From contig CP013997.1 in assembly GCA_001534745.1 (NCBI GenBank), forward strand, positions 4,092,001 to 4,156,000: a DNA stretch of 64,000 nucleotides, read 5' to 3'. Position numbers and translations under genes: made by a program. Positions 27,841 to 36,594 of this stretch are shown piece by piece. Each line of letters starts with the position of its first letter. The first letter of the stretch is position 1. Source of the DNA: Pseudomonas monteilii. Lineage in GTDB: Bacteria > Pseudomonadota > Gammaproteobacteria > Pseudomonadales > Pseudomonadaceae. The notes under the pieces were generated by a model. It was not told the DNA's origin, ran no database searches, and saw only the letters and a list, made by a program, of their open reading frames with translations.

Positions 27841-28371
27841 TCACAGCCCTTCGAGAATGTCCGACATGTCGTCGGCGTGCTCTTCTTCCTGGGCCAGGAT
27901 GTCTTCGTAGATGCGGCGGGTGGTTGGGTCCTTGTCGCCGATGTACTTGATGATCTCGCGGTAGCTGTCGATGGCGATCCGCTCGGCCACCAGGTCTTCC
28001 AGGACCATTTCGCGCAGGGTGGTGCCTGCGACGTACTGGGCGTGGGAGTTGCGGCTCAGGTTGTCGGGGTTGAAGTCCGGCTCGCCGCCCAGTTGCACGA
28101 TACGCTCGGCCAGACGGTCGGCGTGCTCGGATTCCTGGTTGGCGTGCTCGAGGAATTCCTCGGCCGCGATGCTGGCCTTGATGCCGCTGGCCATGAAGTA
28201 GTGGCGCTTGTAGCGCAGGGTGCAGACCAGTTCGGTGGCCAGCGACTCGTTCAGCAGACGCAGGATCTCTTCACGGTCCGCCGAGTAACCCTCGGTGACG
28301 GCGCCGTTTTCCACGTGCTGGCGGGCACGGTCACGCAGGACTTGGATGTCGGTCAGTTCAGCGTTGCTCAT
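27841..28371 (-). CDS. Ferritin-like (bacterioferritin/Dps-type) protein
   Basis: 176 residues forming a four-helix ferritin-like bundle. Di-iron ligands can be picked out: Glu47 (ATELV), Glu80 and His83 (QESEHAD), Glu130 (VAERIAI), and Glu162 and His165 (QEEEHAD), the two ExxH motifs of this superfamily. It would oxidise and store iron or protect DNA. Pseudomonas annotations often call it Dps or bacterioferritin, but it differs from classic Dps, whose ferroxidase site lies between subunits. The start has GGAG 6 bases upstream. osmE follows 48 bases downstream on the same strand... its stop precedes position 28420 in reading direction reversed, so osmE is the upstream gene of the pair. Confidence 0.85.
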   Translation of the reverse strand: MSNAELTDIQVLRDRARQHVENGAVTEGYSADREEILRLLNESLATELVCTLRYKRHYFMASGIKASIAAEEFLEHANQESEHADRLAERIVQLGGEPDFNPDNLSRNSHAQYVAGTTLREMVLEDLVAERIAIDSYREIIKYIGDKDPTTRRIYEDILAQEEEHADDMSDILEGL

Positions 28372-28419
28372 CGTTATCTCCAGGAAATCAGGTCAGGGTG
28401 CTCGCGGCGACTTGCAGGC

Positions 28420-28761
28420 TCAGGCGCCTGGGGTCGCTCTGCGGTCTTGCTCGCGTTCCTTGCAGGTCTTGAAGCCCTTGGCATCCACGTGGCCGGTGGC
28501 GTCGAAGCGCACGTAGTACGGCTGCTGCTGGCCTTCATGGTTCAGGATGTAGTCGTTGCAGGTGCCGCCATTGGGCAGGTCGCTGACGAAGGACGGGCTG
28601 CCACCGATGGCGATGACGCGCTGCATGGTCATGCCGTTTTCCACCTGCTTGACCAAGGGCTGGTCGCGGTAAGTGACGTAGTCCACCGGGTTTTCAGGGC
28701 GGCTGCTGCAGGCGGCCAGGGTCATGCCGGCCAGAAGGATTGCCAGGGTCTGCTTGTACAT
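28420..28761 (-). CDS. osmE: OsmE-family osmotically inducible lipoprotein
   Basis: 113 residues. The lipobox LAAC places the lipidated cysteine at residue 18. The body contains QPLVKQVENGMTMQRVIAIGG, GTCNDYIL, YYVRFDATGHVDAKGFKTC and a conserved Cys pair, the pattern of OsmE (SmpA/OmlA-like fold). AAGGA lies 7 bases before the ATG at 28761. The ferritin-like gene begins 48 bases after its stop, so both could be read from one stress-induced transcript; osmE is controlled by RpoS in enterics. Precise function is unknown. Confidence 0.85.
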   Translation of the reverse strand: MYKQTLAILLAGMTLAACSSRPENPVDYVTYRDQPLVKQVENGMTMQRVIAIGGSPSFVSDLPNGGTCNDYILNHEGQQQPYYVRFDATGHVDAKGFKTCKEREQDRRATPGA

Positions 28762-28939
28762 GGTCCGGTCCTTGTTCAGGTCTGTTTGGTTTGGAACCGC
28801 AGCGCGTCTCAAGAGTTCGATCGCGATGGCCAGCATTGGGCCTGCAGTTTGAAAAACCCTGAAACACCTTGAGGCAGACGCTATGCCTGGTGGGTGAAGG
28901 CTGGCAGACTGCTGCCTTTGCGCCGCACAGCGAGGCTGT

Positions 28940-29947
28940 ATGACCTTTACCCCACGCCAGATCACCCAGGCCAGTTGGCTCATCGTGGGGGCCGGCCTGT
29001 TGCTGGCGCTGCCGTTGAAGCTGCTGCCGAGCCTGTTGGCGGGCCTGCTGGTCTTCGAACTGGTCAACATGCTCACGCCCCGGCTCCAGCCCTTGATCGC
29101 CGGTCAACGGGCGCGCTGGCTGGCAGTGGCGCTGCTGGGCACGCTGGTGGTCACCAGCCTGGCGTTGCTGTTCGCCGGGGCGATCAGCTTCGTGCTGCAC
29201 GAGGCCGAGAACCCGGGCGCTTCGCTGGACCGTTTCATGGTGGTAGTCGACCGCGCACGCGCGCAGTTGCCGCCGTTCATCGACAGCTACCTGCCCGCCA
29301 GCGCGGCGGAGTTCCGGGTAGCCATCGGCGAATGGTTCAAGAGCCACATGGGCGAGTTGCAACTGCTGGGCAAGGGCGCGGCGCACATGTTCGTCACCTT
29401 GCTGATCGGCATGATCCTGGGCGCCATCGTCGCCCTGCAGCGTCTGCCGGACGTGTCACGGCGCAAGCCCCTGGCGGCGGCGCTGTTCGAACGGCTCAAC
29501 CTGCTGGTCCAGGCGTTTCGCAACATCGTCTTCGCGCAGATCAAGATTTCCCTGCTCAACACCGCGTTCACCGGGATCTTCCTGGCGCTGGTGCTGCCGT
29601 TGTTCGGCGTGCACCTGCCCCTGACCAAGACCCTGATCGTGCTGACCTTCCTGCTCGGCCTGCTGCCGGTGATCGGCAACCTGATGTCGAACACCCTGAT
29701 CACCATCGTCGGCCTGTCGTTGTCGATCTGGGTAGCGGTCGCCGCGCTCGGCTACCTGATCGTTATCCACAAGGTCGAATACTTCCTCAACGCCCGCATC
29801 GTCGGCGGCCAGATCCGCGCCAAGTCCTGGGAGCTGTTGCTGGCGATGCTGGTCTTCGAGGCCGCTTTCGGTCTGCCCGGCGTGGTGGCCGGGCCCATCT
29901 ACTACGCCTACCTCAAGAGCGAGTTGCGGCGGATCGAGCTGGTCTGA
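28940..29947 (+). CDS. AI-2E (PerM) family membrane transporter
   Basis: 335 residues with about eight membrane helices. The family order is clear: N-terminal helix pair, the amphipathic middle (AIGEWFKSHMGELQLLGKG), GLLPVIGNLMSNTLI, and a C-terminal LLLAMLVFEAAFGLPGVVAGPIYYAYL. Members export small molecules or exchange ions; autoinducer-2 export is shown for only a few. It is transcribed divergently from osmE. The substrate cannot be read from the sequence. Confidence 0.85.
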   Translation: MTFTPRQITQASWLIVGAGLLLALPLKLLPSLLAGLLVFELVNMLTPRLQPLIAGQRARWLAVALLGTLVVTSLALLFAGAISFVLHEAENPGASLDRFMVVVDRARAQLPPFIDSYLPASAAEFRVAIGEWFKSHMGELQLLGKGAAHMFVTLLIGMILGAIVALQRLPDVSRRKPLAAALFERLNLLVQAFRNIVFAQIKISLLNTAFTGIFLALVLPLFGVHLPLTKTLIVLTFLLGLLPVIGNLMSNTLITIVGLSLSIWVAVAALGYLIVIHKVEYFLNARIVGGQIRAKSWELLLAMLVFEAAFGLPGVVAGPIYYAYLKSELRRIELV

Positions 29948-29967
29948 GGGGGGTTAAGCCGCCGCCC

Positions 29968-31233
29968 TCAGCCGTACCGCTTGCGCGCCTCGATGGCCAG
30001 GCCGCTGCCGATGCTGCCGAAGCGGTTGCCTTCTACATGACGGGCGTTGGGCAGCATGGCGGCAACGCTCTGGCGCAGGGCCGGGATGCCGCTGGAGCCG
30101 CCGGTGAAGAACACGGTGTCGACCTGACCGACGCTCACGCCTGCCTTGCTCAGCAGATCGGTCACGCTGCCACGCACCCGCTCGAGCAAGCCGTCGATGG
30201 CCTGCTCGAACAGCGGACGGGTCAGGTCGGCGACCAGACCCGGCTCGACGCGACCGAGGTCGATGCGGCGGCTCGGCTCATCGGTCAGGGCGATCTTGCT
30301 GGCTTCCACTTCCATGGCCAGCCAGTGACCGGCGCGCTGCTCGATCAACTTGAACAGCCGGTCGATGCCCAGGGCATCCTCGATGTCGTAACGCATGCTG
30401 CCCAGCGCCAGCTGGGACTTCTGCGCGTACAAGGCGTTGATGGTGTGCCAGGTGGCCAGGTTCAGGTGGTAGCTGGTGGGCATCAGGGCCTGGCTCTTCA
30501 TGCGACTGCCGTAGCCGAACAGCGGCATCACCCCTTGCAGGCTGAGCTGCTTGTCGAAGTCGGTGCCGCCGATGTGCACGCCGCCGGTGGCCAGGATGTC
30601 GCCCTGGCGGTCGTCGAGCTGATGGCGCTCGGGCGCGAGGCGCACCAGGGAGAAGTCCGAGGTACCGCCGCCGATGTCGACGATCAGCACCAGCTCCTCG
30701 CGGTCGATGCCCGACTCGTAGTCGAACGCCGCGGCGATCGGCTCGAACTGGAACGACACGTCCTTGAAGCCGAGCGTGCGGGCGACTTCGGCCAGGGTAT
30801 CTTCGGCTTCCTGGTCGGCCGCCGGGTCGTCGTCGACGAAGAATACCGGGCGGCCCAGCACCACCTGGTCGAAGCTGCGTTCGGCTGAGGCTTCGGCGCG
30901 GCGCTTGAGTTCACCGATGAACAGGCCCAGCAGGTCCTTGAACGGCAGGGCCGTGCCCAGCACGCTGGTGTCGTGCTTGATCAGCTTGGAGCCGAGCAGG
31001 CTCTTGAGCGAACGCATCAGCCGGCCTTCGTAGCCTTCCAGGTATTCGTGCAGGGCCATGCGGCCATAGGCCGGGCGCCGCTCCTCGAGGTTGAAGAACA
31101 CCACCGATGGCAGCGTGATCTTGCCGTCCTCCAGCGCGAGCAGGGTGTCGCCGCCCGGTCGATGCCAGCCGACCGTGGAGTTCGAGGTGCCGAAGTCGAT
31201 GCCGCAGGCGCGGGCCGGGGTGTGATCTGACAT
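29968..31233 (-). CDS. yegD: Hsp70-family chaperone, YegD-like
   Basis: 421 residues with the actin-like ATPase fold of Hsp70: phosphate-1 loop CGIDFGTSNSTVGW at 10-23, a VDIGGGTSDFSLV phosphate-2 loop, and a VFFTGGSSGIPALR adenosine motif. It lacks the C-terminal substrate-binding domain and the EEVD tail of DnaK and is slightly shorter than E. coli YegD (450). It is divergent from the cbpA-cbpM pair across a 164-base spacer, so a J-domain partner is next door. The role is not established. Confidence 0.9.
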   Translation of the reverse strand: MSDHTPARACGIDFGTSNSTVGWHRPGGDTLLALEDGKITLPSVVFFNLEERRPAYGRMALHEYLEGYEGRLMRSLKSLLGSKLIKHDTSVLGTALPFKDLLGLFIGELKRRAEASAERSFDQVVLGRPVFFVDDDPAADQEAEDTLAEVARTLGFKDVSFQFEPIAAAFDYESGIDREELVLIVDIGGGTSDFSLVRLAPERHQLDDRQGDILATGGVHIGGTDFDKQLSLQGVMPLFGYGSRMKSQALMPTSYHLNLATWHTINALYAQKSQLALGSMRYDIEDALGIDRLFKLIEQRAGHWLAMEVEASKIALTDEPSRRIDLGRVEPGLVADLTRPLFEQAIDGLLERVRGSVTDLLSKAGVSVGQVDTVFFTGGSSGIPALRQSVAAMLPNARHVEGNRFGSIGSGLAIEARKRYG

Positions 31234-31330
31234 GCTTGCTGGTGTCCGGAGGCAAAACGGCCGCGCAGTGTATGCGAGTGAACGCGAGAATCAAGACCGA
31301 TCGTCTGCGCCAGATCCACCCACGAGGCAC

Positions 31331-31359
31331 CTTGAAAGGCTATGCTTGGCCCTTATCTT
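31331..31359 (+). promoter_or_regulatory. Candidate heat-shock (or sigma70) promoter of cbpA-cbpM
   Basis: CTTGAAA at 31331-31337 is followed after 12 bases by CCCTTATC at 31350, close to the sigma32 pattern CTTGAAA-N(11-16)-CCCCATNT. The same bases also give a sigma70 reading, TTGAAA-N16-TATCTT. The cbpA start codon is 39 bases further on. Confidence 0.45.
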
Positions 31360-31397
31360 CAGCAGCAACGCCTATTTTCTCGAGGGTGAGCCCTTAG

Positions 31398-32348
31398 ATG
31401 GACTTCAAAGACTATTACAAGATACTCGGTGTGGAGCCGACGGCGGACGACAAGGCGATCAAGGCCGCCTATCGCAAGCTGGCGCGCAAGTACCACCCCG
31501 ATGTCAGCAAGGAACGGGACGCCGAGGACAAGTTCAAGGAGGCCAACGAGGCCTACGAAGTGCTTGGCAGCCCGGAAAAACGTGCCGAATTCGACGAGAT
31601 CCGCAAATACGGTGGCCAGCATGGTCGGCCGTTCCAGGCGCCTCCCGGCTGGCAAGGCCGCGGTGGAGCCGACAGCGGGTTCGAGCAGGGTGATTTCTCG
31701 GACTTCTTCAGTTCGATCTTCGGCGCGCGCGGTGGTAACCCCTTCGGTCGTGGCCCACAACAGAGCGCGGGCAGACGAGGGCAGGACGTGGAACTGGAAC
31801 TGGCGGTGTTTCTCGAGGAGACTCTGAGCAAGGAGTCCAAGCAGGTCAGCTTCCAGGTGCCTCAGGTCAATGGCCAGGGCCAGCGGACCGGCTTCACCAC
31901 CAAGACCCTGAACATCAAGATCCCGGCCGGGGTGACCGATGGCGAGCGCATCCGCCTCAAGGGCCAGGGCGCGCCGGGCATCGGTGGCGGGGCCAATGGC
32001 GACCTGTACCTGACGCTGCGCATGGCGCCGCACCCGCTGTTCGATGTCGAGGGCCATGACCTGATCATCACCGTGCCCCTGGCGCCGTGGGAAGCGGCCT
32101 TGGGCACCAAGGTGGCGGTCCCGACCCTGACCGGCAAGATCAACCTGACCATTCGCCCTGACAGCCAGACCGGGCAACGCCTGCGCGTCAAGGGCATGGG
32201 CCTGACCACCAAGCAGGGCGAGCGTGGCGATCTGTACGCTCAGCTCAAGGTGGTGATGCCCAGCCAGTCCAACGCCGACACCCGCGAACTGTGGAGCAAG
32301 CTGGCCGACAAGGCCGCGTTCAACCCGAGGACTCAATGGAGTAGCTGA
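31398..32348 (+). CDS. cbpA: Curved-DNA-binding J-domain co-chaperone
   Basis: 316 residues. The J domain occupies 1-70 with the HPD motif at 33-35 (KYHPDVSK). A Gly/Phe-rich linker follows ([15 protein letters not shown]), then the two beta-sandwich substrate-binding domains of class B DnaJ proteins ([21 protein letters not shown] and the rest). There is no Cys-rich zinc domain. It acts with DnaK and can bind curved DNA. cbpM follows two bases after the stop, the standard operon. Confidence 0.93.
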   Translation: MDFKDYYKILGVEPTADDKAIKAAYRKLARKYHPDVSKERDAEDKFKEANEAYEVLGSPEKRAEFDEIRKYGGQHGRPFQAPPGWQGRGGADSGFEQGDFSDFFSSIFGARGGNPFGRGPQQSAGRRGQDVELELAVFLEETLSKESKQVSFQVPQVNGQGQRTGFTTKTLNIKIPAGVTDGERIRLKGQGAPGIGGGANGDLYLTLRMAPHPLFDVEGHDLIITVPLAPWEAALGTKVAVPTLTGKINLTIRPDSQTGQRLRVKGMGLTTKQGERGDLYAQLKVVMPSQSNADTRELWSKLADKAAFNPRTQWSS

Positions 32349-32350
32349 TC

Positions 32351-32656
32351 ATGAGCAGCACCCTGATCGTTCAACTGGACATGCGTACCCTTTGCCAGGA
32401 AGCCGACCTGACGGCGGACTGTGTGATCGAAATCATCGAACACGGCATCGTTGAACCGTCGGGGCGCACGCCCGACGACTGGCGCTTCGATGACCAGGCG
32501 CCGCACCTGGCCCGGCGGGCCGCTCGATTGCGTGATGAGCTGCAGCTGGAATGGGAAGGTGTGGCGCTGGCGTTGGAGCTGTTGCAGGAGGTGCGCGTGT
32601 TGCGCAGTGAGAACGATCGGCTGCGACAGCGATTGGGGCGGTTCACGCAGGTGTGA
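32351..32656 (+). CDS. cbpM: Chaperone modulator CbpM
   Basis: 101 residues. It shows the MerR-like CbpM pattern: LCQEADLTADCVIEIIEHGI, VEPSGRTPDDWRFD, then a helical LARRAARLRDELQLEWEGVA and a final coiled coil. CbpM binds the J domain of CbpA and inhibits it. Its position immediately after cbpA supports this identification. Confidence 0.92.
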   Translation: MSSTLIVQLDMRTLCQEADLTADCVIEIIEHGIVEPSGRTPDDWRFDDQAPHLARRAARLRDELQLEWEGVALALELLQEVRVLRSENDRLRQRLGRFTQV

Positions 32657-33126
32657 GGCCTATACGGGGCCTTGATCAGATGTCGGCTCCATCAAGGCTT
32701 GTTTGGCGTGAGGCGCTGGGGCTGTACCGACGCTATCGCTGGCAAGCCAGCTCCCACAGTACTGTGATCGCCTGTAACACTGCGGTGTAGCTACGGGTGT
32801 AGCGGCCCCAGCCGAGGTGCCGGCTCGGCCGCGGTTGGGCCCGCAGGGCCCACGCATCAGCCCATGCGGTCGGGCATCTACCGGGTAGGAAAGGACAGTT
32901 GCCCCCACGCTGTCATCCGTAGCTAGCGATCGAAGACAGCCCAGTGCGTGAGTGGATCATGGACTCTTCAATTCTTCGGGCTTTCGCGCAGCCTGTGTGG
33001 GGCATGGGCCCCTCAGATCCTTCAGATGTTCACACGACCCGTGTGGGAGCTGGCTTGCCAGCGATGAGGCCGGGGCAGGCGCAAGCGCCCTCCCCTTTTC
33101 TCCAGCACGCTCATGCCCCCTCTGTC
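32657..33126. repeat. Gene-free repeat region between cbpM and the AsmA gene
   Basis: 470 bases. REP-like palindromes at about 32731-32759 (ATCGCTGGCAAGCCAGCTCC) and 33041-33070 (reverse orientation). An R1-like fragment lies around 32780-32846 (GGGTGTAGCGGCCCC, GGGCCCGCAGGGCC) and a complete R2 module at 32848-32907. No gene is visible. The genes on both sides converge here, so it may serve as a terminator region. Confidence 0.7.
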
Positions 33127-35166
33127 TCATTTCTTGCCCGCTTTCACCTTCTCCAGCAGCGGTCGGCACTGATCCGGCACGTCGTCCCCTGGGGCGATCA
33201 GGGCCAGCAGCCCGGCGGCCGGGCCGACGGTGGCACCCAGGGCCAGCATGCCGGCGCCGCGCAGTGCCAGCGGTACGGCCTTCACGCCTGCATTGGGCTT
33301 GGCGAAGGTCCCGCGTACGTACAGCGGTGAACGCAGGGAGAACAGCCGGAAGCCTTTCGATTCGGGCGAGACCTCCAGGTCCATCCGCTCGCTGGCCAGG
33401 TTGACGTTGCCATCGACGTAGATGATCGCGTTCTCGGTGTCGAAGACGAACACACGCGTGCTCGCCAGACCGTCCTTGATCCCGACGTCGGCCGCCGCGC
33501 AGTTGATCTTTACCTCTTCGTCGCCGAACAGCTTGTCGACCAGGTAGTTGCCGACGTTCAGGCCCGCGATTTCCATCAGGCTACGGCTGATCGCCCCATC
33601 GTTGATCAGCAACCGCAGATCGCCATTGGAGCTGCCCAGCAAGGCCGCCACCGAGTTGCCACGGCCGCGCAGGTCGGCGTCGCCGTTGAGCTCGCCGAAG
33701 CTGGTCTGCATCGGCGCGAAGCTCGGGAACAGCTGCTTGAGCTTGAAACCACGGGCGCTGAGCTTGGCATGGCCCTGAAGCGGCACGTTGCGCCCGTCCA
33801 GGCGGATGCGCGATTCCAGATTGCCGCCGGCGACACCAAAGCGCAGCGGGTTCAGGCGCAGCAGGCCATCTTCGAGCAGCACATGGGCCGACAGGTCATT
33901 GAACGGCAGCTCCTTGCTGTGCACGATGCGCTTGCCGGTGAACTTCACGTCGGCGTCCATGGCGCGCCAGCGTTCGGTGCGGAACTCCTCCACGGGCAAG
34001 ACCTTGTCCGCTGGTTGCTTGCTGGCGCCACCCCGGGCCTTCTGTTCGGTGTTGGAGTCGGCACCGATCAACGGCGCCAAGTCCTCGAACAGCAACTGGT
34101 TAGACACCAGCTCGCCGCTGAGCTTGGGCCGGGGCTTGCTGGCGGCGAAGGCCAGGGTGCCGTGGATGTCGCTGTTGCCGATCTTGCCGTTGAACCCTTC
34201 GTAGCGGAAACGCATGCCCTGCTTGTCCTGCAGGTTGGCCGTCAGGTGGCCGTCGGTGGAATACGGCGGGGTATCGGGCAAGGTCACGCCGGTCAACGGG
34301 TACAGGTTGCCCAGGCTCTTGCCCGACAGCCGCAGACGCAGATCGAGCGCCCCCAGGTTGAGCGGGTCGGTCACGGTACCGGCCAGGACCACCCGCGTGT
34401 CGGCGGCACGGACGTCGGCCTGGACAGGGAACGGCTGGTCGCTGTCGCGCAGGGCCAGCAATCCACCGATCTTGCCGGTGCCGGAGACCGGCTCACCTTT
34501 GTAACGCCCCTCGGCCTTCAGGCCGAACGCGTAGTCCTGGGCATTGCCGGTCTTTTCCGCACGTTCCTTGCCAACGATCTCGCTGAACGGGATCGGTTTG
34601 CCCAGCGGATCGATCTGCACCTTCACGTTCGCCTTGAGCATCTGGTCGTCGTAGCGCACGTTGCCCTGGTCGAAGCGGATCGAACCGATGTCCAGCTCCC
34701 AGCTCGACGGTTCGGCCTTCTCGTCCTTGGGCCCCAGGTCGAAGGTCCAGTTGGCCCGGCCATCGGCCAGGCGGGTCAGCTGCGCATCGGGCTTGGTCAG
34801 ATCGATGCGCGGGATGGTGATGCGCTGCGCCAGCAGGGGCAGCGGCGACAGCCGAAATTCCACGCGCTCCAGGCCGACCATGCGCGGCTCCTTGGCCCAG
34901 TCCGGGTTGCCCAGGGTCAGGTCTTCGGCGATGAACCGCGGCCACGGCACCCAGGCGCGCCAGCCGCCTTCTTCAGGCTCGCGCTGCCAGCGCACGGCCA
35001 GGTTGCCATTGATGGCGAACGGCCGATGAAGCGCTTCGGACACCTTCTCGTTGAGCATCGGCTTGACCCGATTCCAGTCGAAGGTGGCGATGATCACCAC
35101 CAGCACCGCCAGCAACGCGACGAGGCTGGCGAGGGTCCAGGCGATGATTCGGGCAGGGCGCGTCAT
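33127..35166 (-). CDS. AsmA-family protein
   Basis: 679 residues. One N-terminal membrane anchor (about 8-28) begins ARIIAWTLASLVALLAVLVV, followed by the AsmA domain (PFAINGNLAVRWQREP, AEDLTLGNPDW, LERVEFRLSPLPLLAQRI) and a C-terminal AsmA_2 repeat region (GNYLVDKLFGDEEVKINCAA). The family forms long periplasmic bridge-like proteins, in E. coli involved in phospholipid transport and outer-membrane assembly. AGGAG lies 7 bases before the ATG. It stands alone. Confidence 0.88.
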   Translation of the reverse strand: MTRPARIIAWTLASLVALLAVLVVIIATFDWNRVKPMLNEKVSEALHRPFAINGNLAVRWQREPEEGGWRAWVPWPRFIAEDLTLGNPDWAKEPRMVGLERVEFRLSPLPLLAQRITIPRIDLTKPDAQLTRLADGRANWTFDLGPKDEKAEPSSWELDIGSIRFDQGNVRYDDQMLKANVKVQIDPLGKPIPFSEIVGKERAEKTGNAQDYAFGLKAEGRYKGEPVSGTGKIGGLLALRDSDQPFPVQADVRAADTRVVLAGTVTDPLNLGALDLRLRLSGKSLGNLYPLTGVTLPDTPPYSTDGHLTANLQDKQGMRFRYEGFNGKIGNSDIHGTLAFAASKPRPKLSGELVSNQLLFEDLAPLIGADSNTEQKARGGASKQPADKVLPVEEFRTERWRAMDADVKFTGKRIVHSKELPFNDLSAHVLLEDGLLRLNPLRFGVAGGNLESRIRLDGRNVPLQGHAKLSARGFKLKQLFPSFAPMQTSFGELNGDADLRGRGNSVAALLGSSNGDLRLLINDGAISRSLMEIAGLNVGNYLVDKLFGDEEVKINCAAADVGIKDGLASTRVFVFDTENAIIYVDGNVNLASERMDLEVSPESKGFRLFSLRSPLYVRGTFAKPNAGVKAVPLALRGAGMLALGATVGPAAGLLALIAPGDDVPDQCRPLLEKVKAGKK

Positions 35167-35489
35167 TGCGAAGTTCTCCTGATGGCGGGCCGAAGCCGAA
35201 GATGACGAAAGCGGTGGTATTACGTCGGACTGACGAAATCCCGTCAGGTTTTATTCGAGGCGCGATATCACGGTTTTTTTGCGCTTGCCCCCTACAGCCT
35301 AGACCACCGTACCCGTCCCTTGACCACGCGCTTGCTCCCGGAGCGCTGCAAACCCCCATGCCAGAGCGCCTCTGCCGACCATCATCAGCGTCGATGATCA
35401 CCATCACCCGGATGCACTTCTCGTTACGCACGTGCGGCGTAGCATGGGCATCGTCCCCCTTTCACTTGCCCATTACAGGAGCATATCCC
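35167..35489. other. Non-coding region between asmA-like and repeat-protein genes
   Basis: 323 bases with promoters facing both ways. A small stem CTGACG/CGTCAG (35230-35247) is followed by GTTTTATT on the plus strand, which could be a weak terminator or a palindrome. Nothing else stands out. Confidence 0.4.
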
Positions 35490-35798
35490 ATGAAATCTCT
35501 CTTGCTGCTCAGCCTGAGCCTGTCCCTGCTGTCGACCCAGGCCCTCGCCCTGCCCGCACCGGATCAGCCCACCCTCGGCGAGGTGCGCGCGACGCACAGT
35601 GCCCAGGTCTTTCTCACCGAAGGCGGTGCCGACCGTCTGCTCGAACGCGCCGGACAGCTTGCCGAAGGCGGGGCCGACCGCCTGCTGGAACGCGATACGG
35701 CCGTGGCCGAAGGCGGCGCCGATCGCCTGCTCGAACGGGCCGAAGCGGTCGCCGAAGGCGGCGCCGAGCGTGTGCGCAAGGCCGGTCATCTGGGTTGA
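35490..35798 (+). CDS. Exported protein with four 15-residue AEGGADRLLER repeats
   Basis: 102 residues. A clear signal peptide (1-20, MKSLLLLSLSLSLLSTQALA) is followed by about 22 spacer residues and then four repeats of 15 residues starting near 43, 58, 73 and 88: (T/A)EGGADRLLERxxxx; the last is degenerate (AEGGAERVRKAGH). The DNA repeats with a 45-base period from 35619. AGGAG lies 9 bases upstream of the ATG. I recall similar AEGG-repeat exported proteins in other Pseudomonas, without known function. It lies just ahead of desT but with a 103-base gap. Confidence 0.75.
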   Translation: MKSLLLLSLSLSLLSTQALALPAPDQPTLGEVRATHSAQVFLTEGGADRLLERAGQLAEGGADRLLERDTAVAEGGADRLLERAEAVAEGGAERVRKAGHLG

Positions 35799-35901
35799 GC
35801 GCAGCGCATCGCAGGACCAGGACACTCGATTCAGCCTGCATTGACCCGGCTCGGTGCTTTTCTCTAGAGTGCGGTTCCACACCAGCCACAGATTGCCCGC
35901 C

Positions 35902-36534
35902 ATGCTGCCGCGCGCCGAACAGAAGCTTCAGACTCGACAGGCCCTGCTCGATGCCGCCTGCCAGTTGATGGAGAGCGGGCGTGGTTTCGGCAGCCTGAGC
36001 CTGCGCGAGGTCGCACGTCTGGCCGGCATCGTCCCCACGGGCTTCTACCGCCACTTCCCGGACATGGACGCCCTGGGCCTGGCCCTGGTCGGCGCCATAG
36101 ACGCCACGTTCCGCCAGACCATTCGCCTGGTGCGACAGAACGAACTGGAAATGGGCGGCATTACCGATGCGTCGGTACGGATCTTCCTCGACGTGGTCGC
36201 GGCCCACCGGGCACAGTTCCTGTTCCTGGCCCGCGAGCAATACGGCGGGTCCCAGGTGGTGCGTCAGGCCATTGCCCGTCTGCGTCATGGCATCAGCTCG
36301 GACCTGGCCACCGACCTGGCGCTCATGCCGCGCTGGCAGCATCTGGATGCGCCTGCGCTGGCGGTGATGGCCGACCTGGTGGTCAAGACCGTGTTCGCCA
36401 CCCTGCCGGAGCTGATCGACACCCCGGACGTCGAATGGCCGGAGTCCTTGAGCGCTCAGGAAAAAATCATCCAGCAGCTGCGCTTCATCTTCGTCGGCGC
36501 CCGTCACTGGCAGGGGCTGGGCAACCCAGGCTGA
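35902..36534 (+). CDS. desT: TetR-family regulator of unsaturated fatty acid synthesis, DesT/FabR type
   Basis: 210 residues. The N-terminal helix-turn-helix (LREVARLAGIVPTGFYRHFPD at about 34-53) and the opening RAEQKLQTRQALLDAAC match DesT of P. aeruginosa, which senses the saturated/unsaturated acyl-CoA ratio and controls desCB and fabAB. The C-terminal ligand domain (FLDVVAAHRAQFLFLAREQYGG) also fits. No desaturase gene is in the window, so it is named by similarity. The start at 35902 is chosen because it gives this canonical opening. Confidence 0.8.
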   Translation: MLPRAEQKLQTRQALLDAACQLMESGRGFGSLSLREVARLAGIVPTGFYRHFPDMDALGLALVGAIDATFRQTIRLVRQNELEMGGITDASVRIFLDVVAAHRAQFLFLAREQYGGSQVVRQAIARLRHGISSDLATDLALMPRWQHLDAPALAVMADLVVKTVFATLPELIDTPDVEWPESLSAQEKIIQQLRFIFVGARHWQGLGNPG

Positions 36535-36594
36535 GGCCGCGCGGCGGCCGATTCTGCTACCATGGCGCACCGCCCGACCGTCCTGAGCGCCTTC

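Noticed and set aside
33769-35205. 478-codon plus-strand frame opposite the AsmA gene
   Set aside because: Shadow of the AsmA gene; the translation is Arg/Gln/Val-rich with no domain.
35619-35770. CRISPR-like regular repeats
   Set aside because: The 45-bp period is in frame with a signal-peptide-bearing ORF and has no unique spacers; it is a protein repeat.
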